Part shown: positions 51,049 to 59,508 of the stretch, piece by piece
Numbering within the stretch: position 1 is the first letter of the stretch
Layout: every line of letters begins with the position of its first letter
Source of the DNA: Streptomyces orinoci
Lineage (GTDB): Bacteria; Actinomycetota; Actinomycetes; Streptomycetales; Streptomycetaceae
Length of the DNA: 64,000 nucleotides
Assembly: GCF_003121295.1 (NCBI RefSeq)
Contig: NZ_PHNC01000031.1
Coordinates: 746,439-810,438, forward strand
Reading direction: 5' to 3'
Position numbers and translations under genes: made by a program
Notes under the pieces: model-generated
Seen by the model: only the letters and a program-made list of their open reading frames with translations
What the model was told of the DNA's origin: nothing
The model's database searches: none

Positions 51049-51164
51049 CGGTGATCAACCCCGCTCGTACCCGAGCCGTACCTTGGGCTTACCCAGCCCG
51101 TACGCCCCATCCGTACGGACCCCGCCCCTGGTCCACCGTAGTTGCGCGCTGCGACCCTTGCCGT

Positions 51165-51578
51165 ATGAACGACCCGACGCAACTCCCCCTGTTCGGAAAG
51201 CGGTTCGGGCGCCGTAGCTCCAAAGCCGTACCGCTCGCAAGGGAGTTTGCGCACCGTACCCTCGCCGTATGGCAGGTACGCCGCGCCGATGACGTACTCC
51301 TCTGCGTCAGCGAGCTGGCCACCAACGCCCTGCGGCACGGCGTCCCGCCAGGACGGGAGTTCCTGCTGCACCTGTGGCTGCTGGAAGACCGCACCCTGCG
51401 TGTTGAGGTGCACGACAGCGGCCCCGGCTTTCCGCGGGTGCTTGCCCCGGCCGTTGGCGAGCAGGAGTCCGGGCGCGGCCTGGTGCTGGTGGACGCGCTG
51501 GCCGACAAGTGGGGCGTGGGTGAACGCGACCCCGGCAAGGTGGTGTGGTGCGAGTTCGCCGACGCGGTGGCGTGGTGA
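51165..51578 (+). CDS. HATPase (RsbW-like) anti-sigma-type protein
   Basis: A 137-residue GHKL ATPase with the N box ELATNALRHGV, G1 box VHDSGPGFP and G2 box SGRGLVLVDALAD. These act as anti-sigma kinases or, beside WhiJ-like regulators, as partners of unknown detail. The ATG at 51165 (MNDPTQLPLF) follows a region dense in CCGTAC. It pairs with the divergent DUF5753 regulator. Confidence 0.85.
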   Translation: MNDPTQLPLFGKRFGRRSSKAVPLAREFAHRTLAVWQVRRADDVLLCVSELATNALRHGVPPGREFLLHLWLLEDRTLRVEVHDSGPGFPRVLAPAVGEQESGRGLVLVDALADKWGVGERDPGKVVWCEFADAVAW

Positions 51579-51588
51579 GCGCGTCAGC

Positions 51589-52443
51589 TCAATAGGGCTT
51601 CCGGCCGCAGAGCGGGCCGTGGGCCGGGCCCGCCCCGGTGGCCCACTCGGCGATGCGGCGCAGCAGCCGCTCGGGGGCGGCGTTCTCCGCGTGGCCGAAG
51701 CCGGACTCGATCCAGAGCTCGGAGGAGTCGGGATCAGCGGCGGCCGCGAGGCTGCGCGGGTGGTCCAGGGGGAAGTAGGGGTCCTGGTCGCCGTGGACGA
51801 TGAGGAGGGGCCGCGGGGCGATCAAGGGCACCGCGTCGATGGGGGGCAGCGGCACCGGGTCCCATTCGCGGGAGTGGACCCGGGTGCGCAGGGCCGCGCG
51901 GGCCACCAGGCGGCCCAGGGGCCGGGTCACCGCCCAGTGGACGCGCCGCATGGGGGCCGTACCCCGGTAGAACCAGCGCGCGGGGGCGGAGACCGAGACC
52001 ACCTTGTCGGCATGGGCGGCGGTGCCGGGGGAGTAGAGGGCGCCATGGCGGAGGGCCACCGAGCCGCCCATGGAGAAGCCGACCGTCACCACCCGGTGAT
52101 GACCCAGCGCGCGGGCCCATTCCACGGCGGCGGCCAGGTCCAGGACTTCGCGGTCGCCGACCGTGGAGCGTCCGGCCGAGCGGCCGTGCCCCCGGAAGGA
52201 GAAGGTGACCACGGGCGCATAGCGGGCGAAGACCGCCGCCGTGCGGCGCAGCGCGGGGCGGTCCAGGGAACCGGTGAAGCCATGGGCGAGCACAATGGCA
52301 GGGTGGCGCGATGCGGCGGGACCGGGCTCGTAGGCCGCTTCCAGGCGGACTCCGTCGGCCGTCAAGAGGGCGGTGCGACGACCACCCGAAGTGACCGACG
52401 AAACACAAGACCGTGCAAAGTCCCCCGGGCCGGGAAATGTCAT
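51589..52443 (-). CDS. Alpha/beta hydrolase
   Basis: A 284-residue protein with the oxyanion stretch LAHGFTGS, nucleophile elbow GFSMGGSVAL and the late acid and His (VHGDQDPYFPLDH; GFGHAENA). It is intracellular, with no signal. Substrate unknown. The ATG at 52443 (MTFPGPGDF) drops a Pro/Arg-rich antisense extension. It is divergent from glnR. Confidence 0.9.
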   Translation of the reverse strand: MTFPGPGDFARSCVSSVTSGGRRTALLTADGVRLEAAYEPGPAASRHPAIVLAHGFTGSLDRPALRRTAAVFARYAPVVTFSFRGHGRSAGRSTVGDREVLDLAAAVEWARALGHHRVVTVGFSMGGSVALRHGALYSPGTAAHADKVVSVSAPARWFYRGTAPMRRVHWAVTRPLGRLVARAALRTRVHSREWDPVPLPPIDAVPLIAPRPLLIVHGDQDPYFPLDHPRSLAAAADPDSSELWIESGFGHAENAAPERLLRRIAEWATGAGPAHGPLCGRKPY

Positions 52444-52465
52444 GTGGGTTATTCTGCTGGGCAGG

Positions 52466-52498
52466 AAGGATCCGGGCAGAGTCGCCCCCGGGTCCTTT
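52466..52498 (+). terminator. Terminator-like hairpin in the glnR leader
   Basis: AAGGATCCGGG pairs with CCCGGGTCCTT (one G-U pair) around a 10-base loop and is followed by TTTT, an unusually classical intrinsic terminator for Streptomyces. It sits 173 bases before glnR and could end transcripts entering from the left, or attenuate. Confidence 0.5.
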
Positions 52499-52629
52499 TG
52501 TGCATTCGGACGTGTGGTGGTGGACCGCGCGTACGGGCGCACGCGTGCTTCCGGGCGCGCACCCGAACACTCCCCCAGGCCCCGCCTGGGTGGTACCCCC
52601 GTCGCAGGGACCGAGGAGGAACCGACGTC

Positions 52630-52674
52630 ATGGGTGATGGAAGCGCGCACGATCGCGGTGGTGACCGCCGATGA
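52630..52674 (+). CDS. 14-codon leader ORF coupled to glnR
   Basis: The ATG at 52630 has a strong GAGGAGG about 10 bases before it and opens MGDGSAHDRGGDRR. Its TGA (52672-52674) overlaps the glnR ATG. glnR itself lacks a strong ribosome site at that position, so translation may re-initiate from this ORF. Confidence 0.5.
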   Translation: MGDGSAHDRGGDRR

Positions 52675-53498
52675 GTTCGCTGTTGCTGCTGACCAATGCT
52701 CTCCAGCCGTCCGCGGAGGTGCTGCCCGCGCTGGGACTGCTGCTGCACAGCGTCCGGGTGGCGCCGGCCGAGGGTCCGGCCCTGGTGGATGTGCCCGGGG
52801 CCGACGTCATACTGATCGACGGCCGTAGGGATCTGCCCCATGTGCGCAGTCTGTGCCAGCTGCTGAGGTCCACCGGGCCCGGGTGTCCGCTGCTGCTGGT
52901 GGTGACGGAGGGCGGGTTGGCCGCGGTCACCGCCGACTGGGGTGTGGACGACGTCCTGCTGGACACCGCCGGCCCGGCCGAGGTGGAGGCCCGGCTGCGG
53001 CTGGCGATGGGGCGGCAGCAGATCGCCACCGACGACAGCCCGATGGAGATCCGCACCGGTGATCTGTCGGTGGACGAGGCCACCTACAGCGCCAAGCTCA
53101 AAGGGCGGGTGCTGGACCTGACCTTCAAGGAGTTCGAGCTGCTGAAGTATCTGGCGCAGCATCCGGGGCGGGTGTTCACCCGGGCCCAGCTGCTCCAGGA
53201 GGTATGGGGCTACGACTACTTCGGCGGTACCCGGACGGTGGACGTCCATGTCCGGCGGCTGCGGGCGAAGCTGGGGCCGGAGCATGAGTCCCTGATCGGG
53301 ACGGTACGGAACGTCGGTTACCGGTTTGTGCTGCCGGAGAAGCCGGAGAAGTCGGCCGGTGGGGCCGGTGGGGCCGGCGGGGAGCAGAAGCAGCAGCGGC
53401 AGGACAAGCCGGGGAAGCCGGGGGAGTCCGGGGAAGCGGATCCGGCCGGGGCCGGCGAACGGCCGGGAGCCAAGGCGTCGCGTCCGGCCAGGCGGTAG
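52671..53498 (+). CDS. glnR: Global nitrogen regulator GlnR
   Basis: A 275-residue OmpR-type orphan regulator. The N-terminal receiver has D50 but lacks the full acidic pocket (VILIDGRRDLP), and GlnR proteins work without classical phosphorylation. The C-terminal winged helix has KGRVLDLTFKEFELLKYLAQ and GGTRTVDVHVRRLRAKLG. A Lys/Gly/Pro-rich tail of about 50 residues follows. It activates glnA, amtB and other nitrogen genes at GTnAC-n6-GnAAC sites. Confidence 0.95.
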   Translation: MSSLLLLTNALQPSAEVLPALGLLLHSVRVAPAEGPALVDVPGADVILIDGRRDLPHVRSLCQLLRSTGPGCPLLLVVTEGGLAAVTADWGVDDVLLDTAGPAEVEARLRLAMGRQQIATDDSPMEIRTGDLSVDEATYSAKLKGRVLDLTFKEFELLKYLAQHPGRVFTRAQLLQEVWGYDYFGGTRTVDVHVRRLRAKLGPEHESLIGTVRNVGYRFVLPEKPEKSAGGAGGAGGEQKQQRQDKPGKPGESGEADPAGAGERPGAKASRPARR

Positions 53499-53535
53499 GC
53501 GCGGCGGTGGGCCGCGGGCGGGACGGACAACGGCG

Positions 53536-53630
53536 GTGACCGGTGCCGTGACCGATGCCGCGACCGGCGTCGCAACCGGCGTCCTGACCGAAGCCGCAAC
53601 CACCTCGTGACCGGCGCCGTAACCGATGCC
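53536..53630. repeat. Eight 12-base tandem repeats between glnR and the LacI gene
   Basis: Units such as GTGACCGGTGCC, GTGACCGATGCC, GCGACCGGCGTC, GCAACCGGCGTC, CTGACCGAAGCC and GTAACCGATGCC follow one another, with the sixth unit one base short. Each carries an n-n-ACC core. It is non-coding on both strands as far as I can see. Confidence 0.75.
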
Positions 53631-53650
53631 GTTCCGTGAGAAAACGGCCG

Positions 53651-53679
53651 GTCTGACCGCACGTGGACCCGCGTAGACT
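53651..53679 (+). promoter_or_regulatory. Leaderless promoter of the LacI gene
   Basis: TAGACT (53674-53679) lies 7 bases before the GTG at 53687, with a TCTGAC-like -35 element about 16-17 bases upstream. No ribosome site is present, so the mRNA probably starts at the start codon. Confidence 0.55.
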
Positions 53680-53686
53680 GCCCGCC

Positions 53687-54715
53687 GTGGCCAAGGTGAC
53701 GCGGGACGATGTGGCGAGGCTGGCGGGGACATCCACCGCGGTGGTCAGCTATGTCATCAACAACGGACCGCGCCCGGTGGCGCCGGCGACGCGGGAGCGG
53801 GTGCTCGCCGCGATCAAGGAGCTGGGCTACCGGCCGGACCGGGTGGCCCAGGCCATGGCTTCCCGGCGGACGGACCTGATAGGTCTGATCGTCCCGGACG
53901 CCCGGCAGCCGTTCTTCGCGGAGATGGCTCATGCCGTGGAGCAAGCCGCGGCCGAGCGCGGGAAAATGGTGCTGGTCGGCAACTCCGACTACCTCGATGA
54001 GCGCGAAGTCCACTATCTGCGGGCCTTCTTGGGCATGCGGGTGTCCGGGCTGATCCTGATCAGCCAGGGGCCCAGTGAGCACGCGGCGCTGGAAATCGAC
54101 GCCTGGGACGCCCGGGTGGTGCTGATGCACCGGAGGCCCGATGCCATTGACGATGTCGCGGTGGTGACCGATGACATCGGGGGTGCCCAGCTGGCGACCC
54201 GGCATCTGCTGGAGCATGGCCACCCCTATGTCGCCTGCCTGGGCGGCACCGAGCGGACGCCGGTCATCGGCGACCCGGTCACCGACCATGTCGAGGGCTG
54301 GCGGCGGGCCATGCGGGAGGCGGGCAAGTCGCTGGACGGGCGGCTGTTCGCCGCTCCGTACGACCGGTACGGGGCGTACCGGGTGGCGCTGGACCTGCTG
54401 GCCGGGCCGGACCGCCCGCCGGCGCTGATCTGCGCCACCGACGACCAGGCGATCGGCGTGCTGCGGGCCGCCCGCGAGCTGCGTATCGATGTGCCGGGCG
54501 AGCTGGCGGTGGCCGGCTTCGACGACGTCAAGGAGGCGGCGCTCACCGATCCGCCGCTGACCACGGTCTCCTCGGACCGCAAGGCGATGGCCCGCTCGGC
54601 GGTGGACCTGGTGCTGGACGACGGGCTGCGGTTCACCGGGACGCGGCGCGAGCGGCTGAAGCAGTTCCCCTCCGCCCTGGTGATCCGCCGTTCCTGCGGC
54701 TGTGGGAGCCCGTAG
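53687..54715 (+). CDS. LacI-family transcriptional regulator
   Basis: A 342-residue protein. The HTH is VTRDDVARLAGTSTAVVSYV with hinge RVAQAMASRR, followed by a periplasmic-binding-like effector domain (GLIVPDARQPFFAEMAHAVE; FDDVKEAALTDPPLTTV). It ends with a Cys pair (RRSCGCG). The effector is unknown and no sugar operon is adjacent. The GTG at 53687 (MAKVTRDDV) is the natural start. Confidence 0.9.
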   Translation: MAKVTRDDVARLAGTSTAVVSYVINNGPRPVAPATRERVLAAIKELGYRPDRVAQAMASRRTDLIGLIVPDARQPFFAEMAHAVEQAAAERGKMVLVGNSDYLDEREVHYLRAFLGMRVSGLILISQGPSEHAALEIDAWDARVVLMHRRPDAIDDVAVVTDDIGGAQLATRHLLEHGHPYVACLGGTERTPVIGDPVTDHVEGWRRAMREAGKSLDGRLFAAPYDRYGAYRVALDLLAGPDRPPALICATDDQAIGVLRAARELRIDVPGELAVAGFDDVKEAALTDPPLTTVSSDRKAMARSAVDLVLDDGLRFTGTRRERLKQFPSALVIRRSCGCGSP

Positions 54716-54727
54716 GGGGCGCGCCCC

Positions 54728-54770
54728 GTAAGGGGCGCCCCGCAAGGGGCGCGGGGAACTGCGCGACCAG
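54728..54770. repeat. Intergenic repeat after the LacI gene
   Basis: GTAAGGGGCGCCCCGCAAGG leads into the inverted core GGGGCGCGGGGAACTGCGC (54746-54764). Its stems could end the LacI transcript. Confidence 0.7.
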
Positions 54771-54878
54771 CCACAGACAGCCCGCACCCGGAACGCAACC
54801 CGGAACCCCACCCCCTTCTGCCCAGCTTTTCAGCGCTCGCTCAGACTGTTCTCATGAATGCGGAGGACAGTCTTTGAC

Positions 54879-55970
54879 ATGACGGAGAACAGCTACCCCC
54901 AGCAGCAGCCGCACCCGTACCCGGCCCCTCCGGAGCACCCTCCGCACCAGCCCGTGACCACCGCCAGTGGTGTCACCGTCTGGTCCGGCGACTCCGGGAG
55001 CGGGCACGGTCATGGCGGCGGTGGCCATGCCGGGTTCACCCAGTCGGCCGCCGAGGAGCCCGCCGCGCCGCGTCCGCGCCGCACCGGTGCCCTGGTCGTC
55101 GCCTGCGCCCTGGTCGCGGCGCTGGTCGGCGGCGGGTCCGCCGCGCTGGTCGGCGGGCTGGTGCACAAGTCGGACAGCACCAGTGTGTCCACCCCGGTGC
55201 AGAACGCCTCCGCCAGGACCACCGGGGTCGCGGCCGTGGCCAAGGCCGTCAGCCCCAGCATTGTGGAGATCAAGGCGGCCACCTCCGGCGGCCAGTCCAC
55301 CGGCTCCGGGGTCATCGTCACCGGCGCCGGTGAGGTGATCACCAACAACCATGTGATCGCCGGAGCGGACACCGTGCAGGTCACCCTGCATGACGGCACC
55401 GTGAAGAACGCCAAGGTGGTCGGCACCGACCCGGACAAGGACCTCGCCCTGATCAAGATCGAGGGAGCGAGCGGTCTCAAGGCGGCCACCTTCGGTGACT
55501 CCGGCAAGCTCCAGGTCGGCGACCAGGTGGTGGCCATCGGTTCCCCGGAGGGCCTCACCGGCACCGTCACCAGCGGCATAGTCTCCGCCCTCAACCGCGA
55601 TGTGACCGTGGCCAAGGAAGACGGCCAGAGCCAGGACGGCCAGGGCCAGGGGCAGGGCCAGGGACGGCAGCGCGGCAGGGGCGGCTTCCCCTGGCCGTTC
55701 GAGTTCGGCGGCAACCAGTACAACGGCGACACCGGCTCGTCCAAGACCACCTACAAGGCGATCCAGACCGACGCCTCGCTCAACCCGGGCAACTCCGGTG
55801 GCGCGCTGATCAATATGAATGGCGAGATCATCGGGATCAACTCGGCCATGTACGCCCCCACCGGCGCCTCCTCCGACAGCGCGGGCAGCGTGGGGCTGGG
55901 CTTCGCCATCCCGGCCAACACCGTCAAGGCCGACCTGGCCAAGCTCCGCGCCGGCGGCAGCGGGCAGTGA
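54879..55970 (+). CDS. Membrane-anchored DegP/HtrA-like serine protease without PDZ
   Basis: A 363-residue protein with a Pro/His-rich cytosolic N-terminus, one membrane helix (LVVACALVAALVGGGSAALV) and a trypsin-like domain. The triad is visible as His in TNNHVIAGAD, Asp in DPDKDLALIKI and Ser in NPGNSGGALIN. A Gln/Gly insertion lies between strands. It ends right after the protease domain, so no PDZ domain is present. The ATG at 54879 follows GGAGGA. It lies next to an MprAB-like system, as pepD does in mycobacteria. Confidence 0.9.
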   Translation: MTENSYPQQQPHPYPAPPEHPPHQPVTTASGVTVWSGDSGSGHGHGGGGHAGFTQSAAEEPAAPRPRRTGALVVACALVAALVGGGSAALVGGLVHKSDSTSVSTPVQNASARTTGVAAVAKAVSPSIVEIKAATSGGQSTGSGVIVTGAGEVITNNHVIAGADTVQVTLHDGTVKNAKVVGTDPDKDLALIKIEGASGLKAATFGDSGKLQVGDQVVAIGSPEGLTGTVTSGIVSALNRDVTVAKEDGQSQDGQGQGQGQGRQRGRGGFPWPFEFGGNQYNGDTGSSKTTYKAIQTDASLNPGNSGGALINMNGEIIGINSAMYAPTGASSDSAGSVGLGFAIPANTVKADLAKLRAGGSGQ

Positions 55971-56045
55971 GCGGCGGGCCGTCCCCGCGGCTCATGCGAG
56001 GCTGGGGACGTCCGCCGTTGCAGACCGACTCGATGAGGTAGACCG

Positions 56046-56771
56046 ATGAGCTCCGCCGACCACGGCGATTCCAGCGCCCGCATCCTGATCGTGGACGACG
56101 AGCCCGCCGTCCGCGAGGCGCTGCGGCGCAGCCTCGCCTTCGAGGGCTACGCCACCGTACTGGCCGTGGACGGGCTGGACGCGCTGGAGAAGGCGGCGGC
56201 CCACCAGGTGGATCTGATCGTGCTGGATGTGCTGATGCCGCGGATGGACGGGCTGACCGCGGCCCGGCGGCTGCGCTCCTCCGGCGCCACCACGCCCATC
56301 CTGATGCTCACCGCCCGCGACACGGTGGGGGACCGGGTCACCGGGCTGGACGCGGGCGCCGACGACTACCTGGTCAAACCCTTTGAACTGGACGAACTGC
56401 TGGCCCGTATCCGGGCGTTGCTGCGCCGCAGCTCCTACGCGGTGGCCCCGGCCGCCGAGGAGTCCCAGGTGCTCACCTTCGCCGATCTGCGCATGGACCT
56501 CGCCACCCGGGAGGTCACCCGGGGCAGCCGCCGGGTGGAGCTGACCCGTACCGAGTTCACCCTGCTGGAACTGTTCCTGGCCCACCCCCGGCAGGTGCTC
56601 ACCCGGGAGCAGATCCTCAAGACCGTATGGGGCTTCGAGTTCGAGCCCTCCTCCAACTCCCTTGATGTGTATGTGATGTATCTGCGGCGCAAGACCGAGG
56701 CGGGCGGCGAGCCGCGGCTGGTGCACACGGTGCGCGGGGTGGGTTATGTGCTCAGAGCGGACGGCTCATGA
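56046..56771 (+). CDS. OmpR-type response regulator (MprA-like)
   Basis: A 241-residue protein. The receiver domain has DD and D in VDLIVLDVLMP, LTARDTVGDR and the Lys in YLVKPFELDEL. The winged helix has ELTRTEFTLLELFLAHPRQV and VYVMYLRRKTE. It overlaps the kinase start as ATGA. It probably controls the adjacent degP-like gene under envelope stress. Confidence 0.92.
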   Translation: MSSADHGDSSARILIVDDEPAVREALRRSLAFEGYATVLAVDGLDALEKAAAHQVDLIVLDVLMPRMDGLTAARRLRSSGATTPILMLTARDTVGDRVTGLDAGADDYLVKPFELDELLARIRALLRRSSYAVAPAAEESQVLTFADLRMDLATREVTRGSRRVELTRTEFTLLELFLAHPRQVLTREQILKTVWGFEFEPSSNSLDVYVMYLRRKTEAGGEPRLVHTVRGVGYVLRADGS

Positions 56772-58150
56772 TCCGCCGGTTCCGTGCCCTGCCGCTGCGC
56801 TCCCGGCTGGCGCTGCTGACCGCCTGCGCGGTGGCGGTGGCGGTGGCGGTGGCCGCGGGGGCCTGCTGGCTGGTGACCAAGCAGCAGTTGGAGGACCAGC
56901 GGGACTCCACACTCCTCAGCCAGCATGTGGACGACAAGTACGCCAGGACGCTGCTGGATTCCTGCGGCACCGGCGTCCCCGTACAGCTGACCGCTCCCAA
57001 CTCCTACACCATCCAGCTGATCACGGCCGATGGCGTGGTGTGCACCGCCCCGGGCAAGTCGCCGGTGGATGTGAACGACGACGATCTGGCCGTGGCGCGC
57101 GGGGAACTGAAGAGCACCCTGCACAACGCCCGGGCCAAGGACGGCACCGAGATGCGGGTCGTCACCTCGCAGACGCGCGGCATCGCGGCATCCATCGCAC
57201 AGCCGGTCAGCGGCGTGGAGAAGCCCCTGAAGGCCCTGGCCCTGGTGCTGGTGCTCACCGCCGGGGTGGGGGTGCTGGGCGCGGCGGCGGCCGGGCTCTG
57301 GGTGGCCCGCGCCGCACTGCGGCCGGTGGACCGGCTGACCGGCGCGGTGGAGCACATCGCCCGCACCGAGGATCTGGCGGTGCGCATCCCGGTGGAGGGC
57401 GAGGACGAAATCGCCCGGCTGTCGGCCTCGTTCAACGCCATGACGGCGGCGCTGGCCTCCTCCCGGGACCGCCAGCAGCAGCTGATTGCCGACGCCGGGC
57501 ATGAGCTGCGCACCCCGCTGACCTCGCTGCGCACCAATATCGACCTGCTGGCGCGCAGCGAGGAGACCGGCCGGGCCATTCCGCCGGAGGACCGGCGGGA
57601 GCTGCTGGCCAGCGTCAAGGCGCAGATGGCCGAACTGGCCGGGCTGATCGGCGACTTGCAGGAGCTGTCCCGCCCGGACTCCGCCCCGGGCAGCGGCCCG
57701 GTGCAGGTGATCGGCCTGCATGAGACCGCCGAACGCGCCCTGGCGCGGGCCCGGTTGCGGGCCACCGGCCGCACCATCACCGCCGACCTGGACAAGTGGT
57801 ATGTACGGGCGGAACCGGCGGCCCTGGAGCGGGCGCTGGTCAATCTGCTGGACAACGCGGTGAAGTTCTCCCCGCCGGGCGGGGAGGTGGAGGTACGGCT
57901 GGCCGGTGGCGAGCTGACCGTGCGCGACCATGGTCCGGGCATCCCGGACGATGAACTGCCCCATGTCTTCGACCGGTTCTGGCGCTCGCCCTCCGCGCGC
58001 AGCCTGCCCGGCAGCGGGCTGGGCTTGTCCATCGTGGCCCGTACCGTGCACCGGGCGGGCGGCGAGGTCACGCTGCGTCCGGCGGAGGGCGGCGGCACGG
58101 TGGCCTCGGTACGGCTGCCGGGCGCGGCGGTGGAACCGCCGCCACTGTGA
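56768..58150 (+). CDS. Sensor histidine kinase (MprB-like)
   Basis: A 460-residue protein with two membrane helices (about residues 13-33 and 157-180) around an outer domain. A HAMP domain follows, then the phospho-His in DAGHELRTPLTSLRTN, N box NLLDNAVKFSP and G boxes DHGPGIPD and GSGLGLSIV. It forms an operon with the regulator and probably senses cell-envelope or misfolding stress. Confidence 0.92.
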   Translation: MIRRFRALPLRSRLALLTACAVAVAVAVAAGACWLVTKQQLEDQRDSTLLSQHVDDKYARTLLDSCGTGVPVQLTAPNSYTIQLITADGVVCTAPGKSPVDVNDDDLAVARGELKSTLHNARAKDGTEMRVVTSQTRGIAASIAQPVSGVEKPLKALALVLVLTAGVGVLGAAAAGLWVARAALRPVDRLTGAVEHIARTEDLAVRIPVEGEDEIARLSASFNAMTAALASSRDRQQQLIADAGHELRTPLTSLRTNIDLLARSEETGRAIPPEDRRELLASVKAQMAELAGLIGDLQELSRPDSAPGSGPVQVIGLHETAERALARARLRATGRTITADLDKWYVRAEPAALERALVNLLDNAVKFSPPGGEVEVRLAGGELTVRDHGPGIPDDELPHVFDRFWRSPSARSLPGSGLGLSIVARTVHRAGGEVTLRPAEGGGTVASVRLPGAAVEPPPL

Positions 58151-58299
58151 GATCCGTGTGAGGGAGATGCGTGTAAGGGCATCCCGGTAAGGGACATATC
58201 CGGGTCGGGAGCACTGTCCTCCGCCCCACCCAACGGCATAGCGTGAAGGCATCCAATCCGGGAAGGTCCGTATCGGCCTCAACTCAGGGAGTGTGCCGC

Positions 58300-59151
58300 A
58301 TGATTGTCGTCACCGGAGCCACCGGGCACATCGGCCGTCCACTGGTCGGACAGCTGCTCGCGGAGGGTGCCGAGGTACGGGCGCTCACCCGCGATCCACG
58401 GCGCGCGCAGCTGCCGGCGGGGGCCGAGGTGGTGGAGGCACAGCCGGGATCGGCGGAGCGGCTGGCCGAACTCTGCCGGGGCGCCCGGGTGTTGTATCTC
58501 AACCTCGCCGCCACCCAGGGGGCGTCCATCGCAGCGCTGGCCGCCGCGGCGGTGGAGGCCGGGGTGCGGCGGATCGTGCTCAACTCCTCCATCTCCGTGG
58601 AGCACGCCGAGACGGCCGGCATGATCGCCCGGATCCATCAGGAGGCGGAGCAGGCGGTAAGGGATTCGGGCGCTGAGTGGTGCTTTATCCGTGGCGGTAT
58701 GTATGCCACCAACGCCCTGGCCTGGGCCCCGGAGATCCGGGCCACCGGGATGGTGCGCGGCGCCTACCCGGACGCGGTGGCCGCACCGGTGCACGAGGCG
58801 GACCTGGCGGCGGTGACCGCCCGCGCCCTGCTCGACGAAAAGGGCGAACACTCGGGCAAGGCCTATGCGGTGACCGGTCCGGCCAATCTGACCATGGCCC
58901 AGCAGGTGGCCGGGATAGCCCGCGCCATCGGCCGCCCCGAGGTGCACTTCCAGCAGGTCCCGGAGCGGGAGGCGGTGGCCGCCCTGACCGCCCAGGGGCT
59001 CCCCGAGCAGGTGGCCCAGACCCTGGTCGCCTTCGCCGCCCAGTCGGTCGGCACGAACCCGGCCCTCGGCGACGACATAGAACCCATCACCGGCCACCCA
59101 GCCCGGACCTTCGCCCAATGGGCAAACGACCACGCCGAAGCTTTCCGCTAA
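58300..59151 (+). CDS. NmrA-like NAD(P)-binding protein
   Basis: A 283-residue Rossmann protein with TGATGHIGRPLV at the N-terminus and no classical SDR Tyr-x3-Lys in the usual place, as in NmrA or QorB-type reductases. It may reduce quinones or sense redox state. The ATG at 58300 follows GGGAG. It is monocistronic. Confidence 0.87.
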   Translation: MIVVTGATGHIGRPLVGQLLAEGAEVRALTRDPRRAQLPAGAEVVEAQPGSAERLAELCRGARVLYLNLAATQGASIAALAAAAVEAGVRRIVLNSSISVEHAETAGMIARIHQEAEQAVRDSGAEWCFIRGGMYATNALAWAPEIRATGMVRGAYPDAVAAPVHEADLAAVTARALLDEKGEHSGKAYAVTGPANLTMAQQVAGIARAIGRPEVHFQQVPEREAVAALTAQGLPEQVAQTLVAFAAQSVGTNPALGDDIEPITGHPARTFAQWANDHAEAFR

Positions 59152-59178
59152 GGGCACCCCACCAGGGGGCGCCCGCCA

Positions 59179-59386
59179 GGGGCGCGGGGAACTGCGCGAT
59201 CAACCCCCCACGGCCCGCAGCATCCCCACCCACCCCTGGTGGCTCGGCCTCCGTCCTGGGGGCCGGCAATCAGGGGCGCGGGGAACTGCGCGCCCAGCCA
59301 CTCACGGCCCGCAGCATTCCCACCCACCCCTGGTGGCTCGGCCTCCGCTCCGGGGCCGACCGCCTCAGGGGCGCGGGGAACTGCGC
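59179..59386. repeat. Three intergenic repeats in tandem
   Basis: The core GGGGCGCGGGGAACTGCGC occurs at 59179, 59273 and 59368, spaced 94-95 bases. The spacer, CGGCCCGCAGCAT followed by CCCACCCCTGGTGGCTCGGC, is repeated too. They fill most of the 357-base gap between convergent genes, where no gene is supported. Confidence 0.85.
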
Positions 59387-59508
59387 GACCAACCACCAAC
59401 AGCCCGCAGCATTCGCACCCCGCCCCCCCAAACCGCAAGGAGCCCCGGCCGACGGGCGGCAGGGGCTCCAGGCAAGGCAGGGCGAGGCCAAGGCCAGCCC
59501 AGCAAGGG

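Noticed and set aside
53536..53630. CRISPR array
   Set aside because: Units are 12 bases without unique spacers, and no cas genes are present.
53519..53732. Four-residue repeats (VAAS, VRTP, VATP) on the minus strand over the 12-base array
   Set aside because: They arise from the tandem DNA repeat. No start or conserved protein was seen.
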